The position numbers and the translations under genes are program-made. A stretch of DNA of 64,000 nt, taken from NCBI GenBank assembly GCA_029433415.1, contig JAQTIA010000003.1:1-64000 (forward strand). Direction: 5' to 3'. The notes under the pieces were generated by a model that did not search any database, was not told where the DNA came from, and was given only the letters and a program-made list of their open reading frames with translations. Of this stretch, positions 53,141 through 62,756 are shown piece after piece; position 1 is the stretch's first letter; each line of letters starts with the position of its first letter. The stretch comes from Acetobacteraceae bacterium ESL0709. GTDB lineage: Bacteria > Pseudomonadota > Alphaproteobacteria > Acetobacterales > Acetobacteraceae.

Positions 53141-55819
53141 TTACGTTACCGTTCCATAAAAGACCATATCTTTTAGACGATAGAGCATGTCATGAGCCTG
53201 ACGTGGTGTAAGTGTGTCAGGATCAAGTTCCTCAAGAGTGTGCTGTAATTTCGTTAATTTATCGAAAATAACAGGAAATTCGGGAAGATGTTTTTTTTCT
53301 TCTGTCGTCGGGAAGAGGGGCAAAGGAGCACTGATTTCCTCTCCAAGATCAATCTGTTCTTTCTCAAAGACCGTCAGGAGGTTTTGCGCGCGCTGAAGGA
53401 CAGATCTGGGAATGCCAGCCAGTCTGGCAACGTGCAGTCCCCAGCTTTTTCCGGCGAGGCCGGGTTTGACCTCATGTTGGAAAATGACTTTCCCCTCCCA
53501 TTCTTTTACAGACATGGTGTAGGGAGCAAGTCTGGACAATCTTCCAACAAGGGTTCCCAGTTCATGAAAATGCGTGGCGAATATAGTCCTTGACTCAAGT
53601 TGTGAATGAAGGGCTTCCAATGTGGCCCAGGCGATGGCCAGCCCATCAAGCGTGGAGGTCCCGCGGCCTATTTCATCGACCACGACCAGAGAATGTGGCC
53701 CCGCCTGATTTAGTATGGCAGCTGTCTCTGTCATTTCCACCATAAAGGTCGACTGTCCGCGCGCCAGATCATCAGAGGCACCAACACGCGAAAACAACCT
53801 GTCAACAAGCCCGATTTTGGCTGAAGCTGCCGGCACGGGTAGCCCTGCCTGGGCCAGGATGACAGCGAGAGCGGATTGACGAAGGAAAGTCGATTTGCCG
53901 GCCATATTGGGGCCGGTCAGTAAAATGACATGCTTTTCTGGTGGCAGGTTACAATTATTGGGAATAAATCTGGCGCCGCCGGAAGGATTGGCCCTCAGGG
54001 CGTCATCGACCACAGGGTGACGACAGGCTTCAAGGGAAAATTCAGTGCCATTTGAAAGGGTTGGACAGCACCATTCCCCGCTTTTGAACAATTTTGTGCA
54101 GGAGAGCAGTGCATCCAGTTTGGCCAGTGCAATAGCTACTTCATCAAGGGCAGGGGTTGCGAGAATATGCTCGCAAAGATCATCAAAAAGATGACGTTCA
54201 AGCCGGGAGGCCTTCTCTCCGGATTCGGCGATATCCTGATCAAGCTTGGCCAGTTCGTCTGTGGAAAAACGGGAAAGATTGGCGGTCCCCTGCCGGAAAA
54301 GGAGTCCTTCGTGTTTTTTGAGTTTATTGGCGGCTGCGGCCGTGACTTCGATAACGTAGCCAAGCTGGCTATGATGGCGGATGCGCAGATTCGAAATATC
54401 ATACAGCTCGGCCAATTGTGCCTGAAGCTGGATGATTTTACGGCGCCCATTATCGCGCAGATCCCTTATCTTATCGAGTTCAGGATCAAAACCGGTTGCA
54501 ATGACGCCGCCTTCCTCGATCCTTGCAGGAAGATCCTGAGACAGGGCGCTGATCAGTCGGTTCAGCAGTGTGTCGGCGCGTCCGTACAAGGTTGATGCGA
54601 GAGAGCGCATATAAGGGGGCAAGTTTTCCTTGCAGGGTACCAGCAAATGGGTGATTGTCTCAGCGGCCTTGAGCGTGTCACGTACGGCAGCCAGATCACG
54701 CGGGAGAGCGCGTCGGCTGGAAATGCGCCCTAGTGCACGTGCGCAATCAGGTGTCTGTTTCAGAATGGACTGGAAGGTTTTTGTCAGATCAGGTTGTTGG
54801 CTTAACCATACCCAGCCGCCCTGACGACGCTGGATAAGTTCCAGATTCCTGCTGGGTGAGGAAAGCCAGCGTGCCAGAAGCCGCATACCCGCTGCCGTTT
54901 CTGTAAAATTTATGCTGTTGAAAAGCGTGTGCCTGGTGCCACCATCACGTGACTGGAGGATTTCGAGGCTTTGACGGGTGGCTGGATCAATGCCCATCAC
55001 ATTTTCTGCGCCCTCTTGCAAAGGGCGGCTGAGGCGGGGGAGTTTTCCAGCCTGACTGCGACGCACATAATTGATGAGTGTCGCACAGGCGGCCATCTGC
55101 TCATCGGGGAAATCCCCAAGGGCGCTCATCTGCGTGATGCCGTAAGCCTCGAAAAGGGATTTTTGCATCAGGTCAGGAGCAAGTCTGCTGACCGCCGGAG
55201 CAATGCGGGATTCGTAATCTGCTGGGATAAGAGAGCGTTCTGCTAGAATCTCCGAAGGTTCAAGCCTGGCCAGCAATTCGGGCAGTTCCTTGAGAGGCAG
55301 GGACGTCGTTTCCACATTGCCGGTTGAAATATCAATCCAGGCGGCTCCCACAGGAGTTTTTGGTTTTTTGTCCAGTTTGAGCGCACAGAAAAGGAGATTG
55401 GCTCTTCCGGCTTCCAGAAGTTCATCCTCAGTAAGGGTACCTGGAGAGACAACGCGCGTGATTTCGCGTTTCAGAGGGCCTTTCTGTCCTTTTGATGGTG
55501 TTTCGGTCTGATCTGCGACGGCGACCCTGAAGCCTCGTTTGATCAGACGCAGAAGATAAACTGACGCGGCAGCAGCTGGAACACCGCACATGGGGATTGG
55601 ATCGCCATCATGAGTGCCACGGTTGGTCAGGGAAATATCAAGGGCGAGAGCGGCAGTCTGGGCGTCGCCAAAAAAGAGTTCGTAGAAATCACCCATTCTG
55701 AAAAAAAGCAAGGCGTCAGGTTCCTGTTCCTTGAGCGCGAACCACTGGGCCATGGCTGGTGTCGCGTTTTTGGCAGACGGGACAGGCATGGGCGTGAAAT
55801 CTGGGCTGGCAAGAGACAT
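53141..55819 (-). CDS. mutS: DNA mismatch repair protein MutS
   Basis: MutS recognises base mismatches. The 892-residue protein has the mismatch-binding motif FFRMGDFYELFFGDA (Phe and Glu of the F-x-E pair, about 39-53), Walker A LTGPNMAGKSTFLRQ, Walker B VVVDEIGRGTSTLDG and a C-terminal dimerisation region. Length matches MutS1. It follows murJ on the minus strand after 125 bp and precedes glnD by 98 bp. Confidence 0.97.
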   Translation of the reverse strand: MSLASPDFTPMPVPSAKNATPAMAQWFALKEQEPDALLFFRMGDFYELFFGDAQTAALALDISLTNRGTHDGDPIPMCGVPAAAASVYLLRLIKRGFRVAVADQTETPSKGQKGPLKREITRVVSPGTLTEDELLEAGRANLLFCALKLDKKPKTPVGAAWIDISTGNVETTSLPLKELPELLARLEPSEILAERSLIPADYESRIAPAVSRLAPDLMQKSLFEAYGITQMSALGDFPDEQMAACATLINYVRRSQAGKLPRLSRPLQEGAENVMGIDPATRQSLEILQSRDGGTRHTLFNSINFTETAAGMRLLARWLSSPSRNLELIQRRQGGWVWLSQQPDLTKTFQSILKQTPDCARALGRISSRRALPRDLAAVRDTLKAAETITHLLVPCKENLPPYMRSLASTLYGRADTLLNRLISALSQDLPARIEEGGVIATGFDPELDKIRDLRDNGRRKIIQLQAQLAELYDISNLRIRHHSQLGYVIEVTAAAANKLKKHEGLLFRQGTANLSRFSTDELAKLDQDIAESGEKASRLERHLFDDLCEHILATPALDEVAIALAKLDALLSCTKLFKSGEWCCPTLSNGTEFSLEACRHPVVDDALRANPSGGARFIPNNCNLPPEKHVILLTGPNMAGKSTFLRQSALAVILAQAGLPVPAASAKIGLVDRLFSRVGASDDLARGQSTFMVEMTETAAILNQAGPHSLVVVDEIGRGTSTLDGLAIAWATLEALHSQLESRTIFATHFHELGTLVGRLSRLAPYTMSVKEWEGKVIFQHEVKPGLAGKSWGLHVARLAGIPRSVLQRAQNLLTVFEKEQIDLGEEISAPLPLFPTTEEKKHLPEFPVIFDKLTKLQHTLEELDPDTLTPRQAHDMLYRLKDMVFYGTVT

Positions 55820-55944
55820 AGCAACGAAGCACCTGACATAAGGAAACAGGAGAGACGGAAAATCAGTGACAATAAGGAAAATTTCGTATTGGAAGGATTT
55901 TACGGCGATTGAGTGTTTTGGGCAAATTTTTGGCTAAAGTTCTT

Positions 55945-57504
55945 TCAGGCAGAGCGTTTGAAGCGCCGCCGGATCAATGAGAGCAAATCAGAAGGGGAAA
56001 CCAGTCGGAAGAGAACAAGCAAAACGCCGTAAAAGAGTATATTGGCAGCGATCAGACTTCCAAGGGCCGTCAGTCTGGGGAATGCCGACCAGTCAGGTGC
56101 CTGAGGGAGAAAGAGATGCAGGGTTGTATAGGCACTCAGTCCCATTACGGTACAGGCAAGCGTTATCTTGCCATAGCGTTTTATGGCCCGTCCATCAGGG
56201 CGGAATAGCCCCTTGCGCCAAAGGATGAAAGCCAGCAGACAGAGATTTATTATACCAGAAAGCGTGCTTGCGAGGGGAGGGCCTATATGGGCCAGTGAGC
56301 GGTAGAACAAAAGATTGAAAGCAAGGTTCAGAACCAGTGTAAAAAGCCCGATATAAACAGGTGTTTTGGTGTCTCCCTGGGCGAAAAAGGCTGGAGCCAG
56401 AAGTTTTACGAGGATAAAGGCGGGTAGTCCCAGCGCATAGGCCTGTAGGCATTGTGCTGAGTTGATGAAGTCATGATGGGTGAAATGCCCATAACCAAAC
56501 AGGCCGCTCATGATCAAGGGAGCCAGTGCGATCAGGCCAAATGTTGCGGGCAGTGTCAAAAGGAGGGCGTAGTCAAGAGCTTTGTTCAGGCTTTGTTGCA
56601 TGCCTGTGATATTTTTTGCCACGACATGTTGCGTCAGGAGGGGAAGGAGGGTTGTTCCCAGTGCGCTTCCCAGTACGCCAAGTGGGAGTTGATTGATGCG
56701 GTCGGCGAAATAGAGCCATGAAATGGAACCGGCAGGTAGTAATGTACTGATAATCGTATCAATGGCGAGATTAAGCTGGGTGACGCCAGAGCCGACGAGA
56801 CCAGGGGCGATCCGTCTCAGAAGAAGGGTGATGTCCGGATTATGGCCCGGCCATGAAAAACGGGGCAGGAGGTGAAATCTTCTGGCAGCCCATAAAAGCG
56901 CTCCTAGCTGGATGATGCCAGAGATTGTGATTCCCCATGCGCTACTGAGGGGAACATCGTGAATTCCGAAAGCACCGATGAGAATAGCGGTAATTCCGAC
57001 GATATTGAAGCTGACATAGGCCGCTGCGGCCACGCCGAAATGATGGCGCGCATTAAGTATGCCGGCGATGAGGGCTGCACAGCATATGAACACCATATAG
57101 GGCATTGTTATGCGCGTTAAGGTAATGGCGAGTGTGTAGCGGCTGGCATCGCCATGTTTGAAGCCCGGAGCGATAAAGCTGATAACAAGGGGCATGAATA
57201 TTTCGCATAACAAGGCGAAAATAACGAGCCAGGCCAATAAGACAGCCATGGCCTGTCCTGCAAATCTGAGTGCCTTTTCTGGTCCTTTTTCCTCATATTG
57301 TGCAGTGAAAAGCGGTACAAAGGCGGCGTTAAAGGCTCCCTCTCCCAGAAGGCGGCGAAACATGTTGGGAATGCGAAACGCCACCTGATAGGCATCCTGC
57401 AAGGGACCAGCCCCCAGAAAGATGGCGAGAAGCTGGTCGCGGACAAGCCCAAGCAAGCGCGAGAGCATGGTCCATCCACCAACGGTCAGAAGGTTGCGCA
57501 GCAC
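55945..57504 (-). CDS. murJ: Lipid II flippase MurJ
   Basis: MurJ (MviN) moves the peptidoglycan precursor lipid II across the inner membrane. The 519-residue protein has 14 probable membrane helices and the family N-terminus LTVGGWTMLSRLLGLVRDQL, then AYQVAFRIPNMFRRLLGEGA. The product ends in a basic tail (LIRRRFKRSA). Length is normal. Confidence 0.95.
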   Translation of the reverse strand: MLRNLLTVGGWTMLSRLLGLVRDQLLAIFLGAGPLQDAYQVAFRIPNMFRRLLGEGAFNAAFVPLFTAQYEEKGPEKALRFAGQAMAVLLAWLVIFALLCEIFMPLVISFIAPGFKHGDASRYTLAITLTRITMPYMVFICCAALIAGILNARHHFGVAAAAYVSFNIVGITAILIGAFGIHDVPLSSAWGITISGIIQLGALLWAARRFHLLPRFSWPGHNPDITLLLRRIAPGLVGSGVTQLNLAIDTIISTLLPAGSISWLYFADRINQLPLGVLGSALGTTLLPLLTQHVVAKNITGMQQSLNKALDYALLLTLPATFGLIALAPLIMSGLFGYGHFTHHDFINSAQCLQAYALGLPAFILVKLLAPAFFAQGDTKTPVYIGLFTLVLNLAFNLLFYRSLAHIGPPLASTLSGIINLCLLAFILWRKGLFRPDGRAIKRYGKITLACTVMGLSAYTTLHLFLPQAPDWSAFPRLTALGSLIAANILFYGVLLVLFRLVSPSDLLSLIRRRFKRSA

Positions 57505-57533
57505 GATAGAATTTACCCTTCAGGAAAGGACGG

Positions 57534-58031
57534 TCAGTCTTTGCTTGCCAGATGTTTGACAGCCCTGTGGAAGCGTCTGTGGGCGGGAGAGGTCAAAGGA
57601 GTGTACCAGGAATGGAGGTGGCCTTTGCGGTCAATCAGATATTTATAGAAATTCCAGCGTGGCAGTGACAGGAACCCACCCTCTTTTGCCAGCCACTGGA
57701 AAAGGGGAATGGCGCCAGGTCCCTTGACCGTGGATTTGCTTGCCAAGGGGAACGTGATACCATAATTTTTTTCACAAAATCCCCATATATCCTGTGTTTT
57801 TTCAAATTCCTGATTACCGAAATCTCCGCTCGGAATGCCAATGATGACGGGGCCGTCAGAACCAGCCTGATACAGTTCTTCCCATAGTTCCTGAAGTGCT
57901 TCATATTGTGGTGTAAAACCACATTTTGAGGCGGTATTGACTATAATAAGCGGGCGACCTTGCCATTGGGAGAAATCAAGCGTCCCGCCATTAAGGGATG
58001 GAAGGGTAAAATCATAGGCTGTTTTACTCAT
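57534..58031 (-). CDS. Glutathione peroxidase
   Basis: A 165-residue thiol peroxidase of the GPx family, reducing peroxides. The peroxidatic Cys lies in NTASKCGFTPQYEAL, the Gln in SGDFGNQEF and the Trp in PRWNFYKYLI, in family order. The start is ATG 58031 (MSKTAYDFTLPSLNGG) with GAAAG upstream. A longer in-frame extension to 58106 would overlap gpsA and adds nothing conserved. Bacterial enzymes of this type often use thioredoxin rather than glutathione. Confidence 0.92.
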   Translation of the reverse strand: MSKTAYDFTLPSLNGGTLDFSQWQGRPLIIVNTASKCGFTPQYEALQELWEELYQAGSDGPVIIGIPSGDFGNQEFEKTQDIWGFCEKNYGITFPLASKSTVKGPGAIPLFQWLAKEGGFLSLPRWNFYKYLIDRKGHLHSWYTPLTSPAHRRFHRAVKHLASKD

Positions 58032-58080
58032 GGCGTGGCTTTCAGTTGTAATGATCGGGGCGGCGCGCGGCGAAACAGGC

Positions 58081-59058
58081 TTACTCCAGTCGAGAGGGGC
58101 GATCAAGCAGTTCGTCGCGCGCTTGTGCAGGCGTAATTTCTCCTTTTAACAGTCTGTTAACAGCATCCATGACAGGGGTTTCGACCCCGTAACGCGGACC
58201 AAGCCCGCAAAGCGTTTCGGCAGAAAGGGCACCCTCGGCGACAGTGCTCCGTTTTGCAAGAACATCGGAAAGAGAGGCTCCCTTTCCCAAAGAGACTCCC
58301 AGACTGTAATTTCGTGATCCTGCTCCTGTGCAGGTCAGGATGAGATCTCCCACGCCCGCCAGACCATAAACGGTTCGGCTTTGTCCCCCCATGGCTTCGA
58401 CCAGACGGCCCAGTTCGGACAAAGCGCGTGTGATGAGTGCGGCGCGCGCATTTTCACCCAGTCCGGCTCCGATAGTAACGCCAGCCCCGATGGCAATGAC
58501 GTTTTTGGCGGCGCCTGCCAGTTGCACGCCAAGAGGGTCCATGCTGGCATAGAGGCGCAGGGTAGGGGTTGTCAGTTTTTCCGCCATTTCCTGCACAAAA
58601 ACCCGCTCTGATGCTGCCAGTGTCGCGGCTGTCGGGAGTCCTTGGGCAACTTCAATAGCGAAATTAGGCCCAGACATGACCGCAAGAGGGTGGTGGGGCA
58701 TGGTTTGCCTCATGACTTCCAGAGGGAGCAGGGACGTTCCTTTTTCCAGGCCCTTGCAGCAGGTAATAACGGGAACATGGTCCGGCAGGGACCGCGCCAG
58801 TTTCAGACTGTTTTCCCGGAGGGCCTGCGTCGGGACGACCATCAGGATAATATCGACAGTGTCAGGAAAGCGCGTTGTGACTGTAACATTGGAAGGGAGG
58901 GTAATATCCGGCAGACGTTTCAGGCGACGTGGACCGGGGCCAAAGTCTGGTTCAGAGCGCGACCAGAGCTGGATATCGGCGATCTGACTATAAGTACAGG
59001 CAAGGGCAATTCCCCATGCTCCGGCACCAATAACGCCAATATGAAGGGGCCTGTTCAT
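58081..59058 (-). CDS. gpsA: NAD(P)+ glycerol-3-phosphate dehydrogenase
   Basis: GpsA makes sn-glycerol-3-phosphate for phospholipids from dihydroxyacetone phosphate. The 325-residue protein has the N-terminal GVIGAGAWGIALA dinucleotide motif, CCKGLEKGT, MSGPNFAIEVAQGLPTA and the catalytic-lysine region GAAKNVIAIGAG, followed by GLAGVGDLILTCTGAGSRNY. Start overlaps the tsaD stop by 4 bp (ATGA). Confidence 0.96.
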   Translation of the reverse strand: MNRPLHIGVIGAGAWGIALACTYSQIADIQLWSRSEPDFGPGPRRLKRLPDITLPSNVTVTTRFPDTVDIILMVVPTQALRENSLKLARSLPDHVPVITCCKGLEKGTSLLPLEVMRQTMPHHPLAVMSGPNFAIEVAQGLPTAATLAASERVFVQEMAEKLTTPTLRLYASMDPLGVQLAGAAKNVIAIGAGVTIGAGLGENARAALITRALSELGRLVEAMGGQSRTVYGLAGVGDLILTCTGAGSRNYSLGVSLGKGASLSDVLAKRSTVAEGALSAETLCGLGPRYGVETPVMDAVNRLLKGEITPAQARDELLDRPSRLE

Positions 59059-60158
59059 GCCGTCACCTCCGGAACGATGTTCTCTGAAACTCTGAAGGCC
59101 TGTCTTTCAGACAAGGGCCAACGCGGTCTGGGGGGGAGGTCAATGTCACAGGGGCGTTCTCCCAGTTTCAGGCGTTCCAGCGCGGCCCAGCCAACCATGA
59201 CGGCATTATCTGTGCAGAGCGACAGGGGAGGAGCAAGAAATATCTTGCCGTGACGTTCGGCACAGCCAGCCAGAGTGGAGCGTACAAGTTTATTGGCGGC
59301 GACACCGCCTGCAACGACGACAGAACTGACTTGGGGGACGAGTTTCAAGGCGTTTTCAAGGCGGTCTTCCATAATATCGGCGACGGCCTGCTGAAAGCTT
59401 GCAGCTATGTCAGCGGCATCCTGACGGGGGATGGCCTGATGGCCATAAGGTTCAATCAGGCGGGCGACGGCGGTCTTCAGTCCCGAGAAAGAAAAGTCAC
59501 AATTCGGTCGGCCACGGAGGGGACGGGGGAGTGTATAGGCATGGGGGTTGCCTTCCTGTGCAAAGGCTTCTAGCGCCGGGCCGCCGGGCCAGCCAAGACC
59601 GAGCATTTTGGCGACCTTGTCAAAGGCTTCCCCTGCGGCGTCGTCAATCGTGCCCCCCAGACGTCTGTAAGCGCCGATCCCTTCTGCCAGAAGGCACTGA
59701 CAGTGACCGCCGGACATGAGCAGGGCGAGATAGGGAAAAGGCAGATCATCACAATTCTGTGCGCTGAGGGCAGCAGGCAAGCGGGGCGTGAGGATATGGC
59801 TTTCAATATGATTGATGCCGATGAAAGGTTTCTTTTGTGCCATGGCCAGCCCTTTGGCGTAGGAGCTGCCGACAATCAGTCCGCCAATTAGTCCGGGACC
59901 GGTTGTTGCGGCAAAATAGCGTATATCCTCAAGTGTCAGTTGTGCGCGCTCAAGTGTGAGATCGACAAGCGGCGGTAAAAGTTCTAAATGCGCTCTTGCG
60001 GCAATTTCAGGAACGACTCCCCCCAGAGCAGCGTGACTGTCCTGCGACCATATGGATTGGGCCAGAATGGCTCCCTGGCTGTCAAGGATGGCACAGGCAG
60101 TATCGTCACATGATGTTTCAATAGCCAGAAGAGGGGTCAGAGTGGAAAGGTCGTTCAT
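59055..60158 (-). CDS. tsaD: tRNA threonylcarbamoyladenosine transferase TsaD
   Basis: TsaD installs threonylcarbamoyl on A37 of tRNAs that read ANN codons. The 367-residue protein has the N-terminal LAIETSCDDTACAI, the metal-binding NHIESHIL (HxxxH), MSGGHCQCLL and the C-terminal LCTDNAVMVGWAALERL. Length is typical. It is coupled to gpsA and divergent from hemC, as often seen in alphaproteobacteria. Confidence 0.97.
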   Translation of the reverse strand: MNDLSTLTPLLAIETSCDDTACAILDSQGAILAQSIWSQDSHAALGGVVPEIAARAHLELLPPLVDLTLERAQLTLEDIRYFAATTGPGLIGGLIVGSSYAKGLAMAQKKPFIGINHIESHILTPRLPAALSAQNCDDLPFPYLALLMSGGHCQCLLAEGIGAYRRLGGTIDDAAGEAFDKVAKMLGLGWPGGPALEAFAQEGNPHAYTLPRPLRGRPNCDFSFSGLKTAVARLIEPYGHQAIPRQDAADIAASFQQAVADIMEDRLENALKLVPQVSSVVVAGGVAANKLVRSTLAGCAERHGKIFLAPPLSLCTDNAVMVGWAALERLKLGERPCDIDLPPRPRWPLSERQAFRVSENIVPEVTA

Positions 60159-60216
60159 GATGGGGTTATTATGAAGAAGTTTGTCTGTTTGTGACAGCCC
60201 CTCTGGAATAGCCTTA

Positions 60217-60222
60217 TATAAT
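60217..60222 (+). promoter_or_regulatory. Possible -10 element upstream of hemC
   Basis: TATAAT lies 20 bp upstream of the hemC ATG in the 83-bp divergent tsaD-hemC spacer. A good -35 at proper spacing is not obvious, and the short distance would leave a very short leader. Confidence 0.3.
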
Positions 60223-60241
60223 TGGTTAAGATGTACAGACT

Positions 60242-61288
60242 ATGAATCTTTCCGCATTTTCTTCACAAGCCCTGCAGGATGTTGCTGCTGAGGCCATAAA
60301 GCGTGCTCACGCGCGCGCACCTTCCAGAACAAGTCGTCTTCCCTTGAAGGTTGGTACAAGAGCGTCTCCTTTGGCTCTGGTACAGACACGTAATTTCCTG
60401 ACCCGCCTGACCCGTTTTTGCCCTGTTCTGCGTGATATGGGGGCTTTTGAGGAGTTTCAGATCAATACGTCAGGTGATCGTAGCGCTCTCAGACTGGCTG
60501 ATATTGGAGGCAAAGGGCTTTTCTCCAAGGAAATTCATGAAATCCTGCTGGAAGGTGGAATAGATTTTGCCGTCCACAGTCTGAAAGATCTGGAAACCAA
60601 TTTGCCGGAAGGACTGGTACTTGGTTGTACGCTAAAACGCGAAGATGCACGTGACGTGCTTGTGCTGCGTGATCGCAGAGTGGCTGACGTTACGGATGAT
60701 CCGCTTTCCTGTTTGCCAGAAGGGGCACTGGTGGGATGTGCTTCTGTCAGGAGGCAGGCCCAGCTTCTGCATTATCGTCCTGACCTGCGATTCTGCTTGA
60801 TTCGTGGCAATGTGCAAACGCGACTTGATAAAATGAATGCGGGGCAGTGTGATGCGACCTTGCTGGCTCTTGCTGGTTTGCGCCGTCTGGGGATGGAAGA
60901 CCGCGTTGATGTTGTTCTGGAACCTTCTTTTATGGTGCCCGCGTCAGGCCAGGGCATTGTGGGGGTCACTGTCCGCGAAAGCAATACTGAATTGCGCGAA
61001 CTTCTTTCTGCCATTGAGGACCCGGAAGCTCGCGCTGTCGCGACGGCGGAGAGGGCGCTTCTGGCGGAACTTGATGGTTCCTGTCGTACGCCTATTGGGG
61101 GGTATGCTCGTCTTGAAGGAGGTGTCCTCCATATGAGTGGCCTGGTCGCTAGCGAAGATGGTTCTTTCTATCTGAAAAAAGAAATTTCAGGTGCGCCTGC
61201 CGATGCCGAACGGCTGGGCAAGGAATTGGCGGCTTCGTTGCGGCGTGATACGCCAGATCACGTTTTTGCAGAAATAACCCGTTCCTGA
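60242..61288 (+). CDS. hemC: Porphobilinogen deaminase (hydroxymethylbilane synthase)
   Basis: HemC joins four porphobilinogens into hydroxymethylbilane in haem synthesis. The 348-residue protein has VGTRASPLALVQT, the catalytic aspartate region DFAVHSLKDLETNLP, GNVQTRLDKMNAGQCDATLLA, and the dipyrromethane-carrying cysteine in ELDGSCRTPIGGYA. About 35 residues precede the usual start (LKVGTRASPL), so an extended N-terminus or a later start is possible. hemD follows after 12 bp. Confidence 0.96.
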   Translation: MNLSAFSSQALQDVAAEAIKRAHARAPSRTSRLPLKVGTRASPLALVQTRNFLTRLTRFCPVLRDMGAFEEFQINTSGDRSALRLADIGGKGLFSKEIHEILLEGGIDFAVHSLKDLETNLPEGLVLGCTLKREDARDVLVLRDRRVADVTDDPLSCLPEGALVGCASVRRQAQLLHYRPDLRFCLIRGNVQTRLDKMNAGQCDATLLALAGLRRLGMEDRVDVVLEPSFMVPASGQGIVGVTVRESNTELRELLSAIEDPEARAVATAERALLAELDGSCRTPIGGYARLEGGVLHMSGLVASEDGSFYLKKEISGAPADAERLGKELAASLRRDTPDHVFAEITRS

Positions 61289-61300
61289 AGGGCGTAGGTC

Positions 61301-61984
61301 ATGGGTGACAGGCATATCGTTCTTGTCACGCGTCCTGAACCGGGGCTGTCAGAAGCGCTGAATGAGCTAAAAAAGCGTGGCTGGCAGGGGATGGCCTGTC
61401 CTGCCCTTGAAATCAAGCCAAGTGAACCTTTCCCGCCGCTGGATTGTAAGGCATTTTTGGTAACAAGCGGACAGGCCTTGTCGGCGCTTGCGCGGCAGAA
61501 AAGAGACAAATTACTGGTGGTGGTTGGTGAAAAAACAGCCAGCCGGGCACGGGAATCAGGATTTGTGAATATTCTGGTAGCGTCAGGTAATGCAGCTTCC
61601 CTTGAAACACTCTGTCTTGCCCGTGGCCTGACTGGGCCTGATGTTGTTCTGGCATGTGGCCAGGGGATGAGAGGGCAGGATTATGGGGAATCTCTGAGAG
61701 TCAGCCTCTCTGTCAGGTCACTTTATGCCTACAAGGTACTGCGCCCGGAACATTTGCCGCCTGACGCGCTGGAGGCAATTGAAAAGGAACAGACAGATTC
61801 AATCTTGTTCTATTCAGGCGAAACGGTGGTTTCTTTTGGAGTGTTATGCCCCTTGACCACAGCGCGGCACTTAAAAACAGTCAGGGCGATCTGTTATTCA
61901 GAAAGCATAGCGAAAAGGGCATCAGCTCTTGGGGTATGGTCTTCTGTCGAGGTTGGGGCCTATCCCCCTGTCTGCCTGATTTAA
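61301..61984 (+). CDS. hemD: Uroporphyrinogen-III synthase
   Basis: HemD cyclises hydroxymethylbilane to uroporphyrinogen III. Family sequence conservation is low; the assignment rests on position directly after hemC, the 227-residue length and the two-lobed pattern VLVTRPEPGLSEALNELKKR, FLVTSGQALSALAR and DSILFYSGETVVSFGVL. It is convergent with secB. Confidence 0.85.
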   Translation: MGDRHIVLVTRPEPGLSEALNELKKRGWQGMACPALEIKPSEPFPPLDCKAFLVTSGQALSALARQKRDKLLVVVGEKTASRARESGFVNILVASGNAASLETLCLARGLTGPDVVLACGQGMRGQDYGESLRVSLSVRSLYAYKVLRPEHLPPDALEAIEKEQTDSILFYSGETVVSFGVLCPLTTARHLKTVRAICYSESIAKRASALGVWSSVEVGAYPPVCLI

Positions 61985-62012
61985 GTGCCGGCAGACAGGA
62001 TGGAGGAGCGCG

Positions 62013-62540
62013 TCAGGCTTCGCCGGCAGGTTCAGGAAATTCCTGCGCACGTTTGGCTTGCCAGAGCGCCACGAAGTCGATGGGCTGGAGGACGATGGGC
62101 GGGAAGCCGCCGTCACGTGTCACATCGCTGATGATGGAACGCGCGAAGGGGAAGAGAAGGCGCGGAACCTCGACCAGAAGGATAGGTTCAATGAGATCCT
62201 CGGGAGGGTTGTCCAGAGTGACGATGGCGGCATAGGTCAGTTCAGCGATAAAGACCATGCGGCTGGCACTGCCATCTTCCGGATGGTCGGTGGCTTCAGC
62301 GCGGATGGCCAGAGCCACTTCGTAAACCGATTGCTCCTGTTCGATCCGGTTGGCCTGGACGTCAATATTGACATTGACCTGCGGAGCATTCCTCAATGAA
62401 GTGAAAATGGACGCGCCGAGAGGAACCTCGAAGGAGAGATCCTTTGTATATTGCAGATTAATGGCCAGAGGCATGGCGGGGGGCGTATTCATGGCCTGCG
62501 GAGCATTTTCTGAAACGGGAGTGTTATCCTGTTGTGACAT
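62013..62540 (-). CDS. secB: Protein-export chaperone SecB
   Basis: SecB keeps preproteins unfolded and delivers them to SecA. I place the start at ATG 62540 (MSQQDNTPVSENAP), which has AAGGA at proper distance and the usual short polar N-terminus; a longer frame to 62612 is less likely. The core shows INLQYTKDLSFEVP, VNVNIDVQANRIEQ, YEVALAIRAEA and GGFPPIVLQPIDFVALWQ. 175 residues, normal for alphaproteobacteria. It is divergent from the Tim44-like gene, a conserved neighbourhood. Confidence 0.95.
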   Translation of the reverse strand: MSQQDNTPVSENAPQAMNTPPAMPLAINLQYTKDLSFEVPLGASIFTSLRNAPQVNVNIDVQANRIEQEQSVYEVALAIRAEATDHPEDGSASRMVFIAELTYAAIVTLDNPPEDLIEPILLVEVPRLLFPFARSIISDVTRDGGFPPIVLQPIDFVALWQAKRAQEFPEPAGEA

Positions 62541-62756
62541 AAACTGAACATCCTTGGAAAATAATCTTTTATCTCGGTTTTCTGGCCTAGCATGTCTTAA
62601 AGAAATGGCCAAGTTTCGGCAAAGTTTATTACAAATCGTTCAGAATTTTTCTGAAATGGTTGAGATTGGGGCGTATTCGTCTTAAATTTAGGACAAGAAA
62701 CAGTATAAGAGGCTCTCTGCGGAAGACTGCACAAGGGCCATGTTTTAGGACTGATA

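Noticed and set aside
58032-58106. N-terminal extension of the glutathione peroxidase
   Set aside because: It would overlap the end of gpsA and carries no conserved residues; the ATG at 58031 fits the family start.
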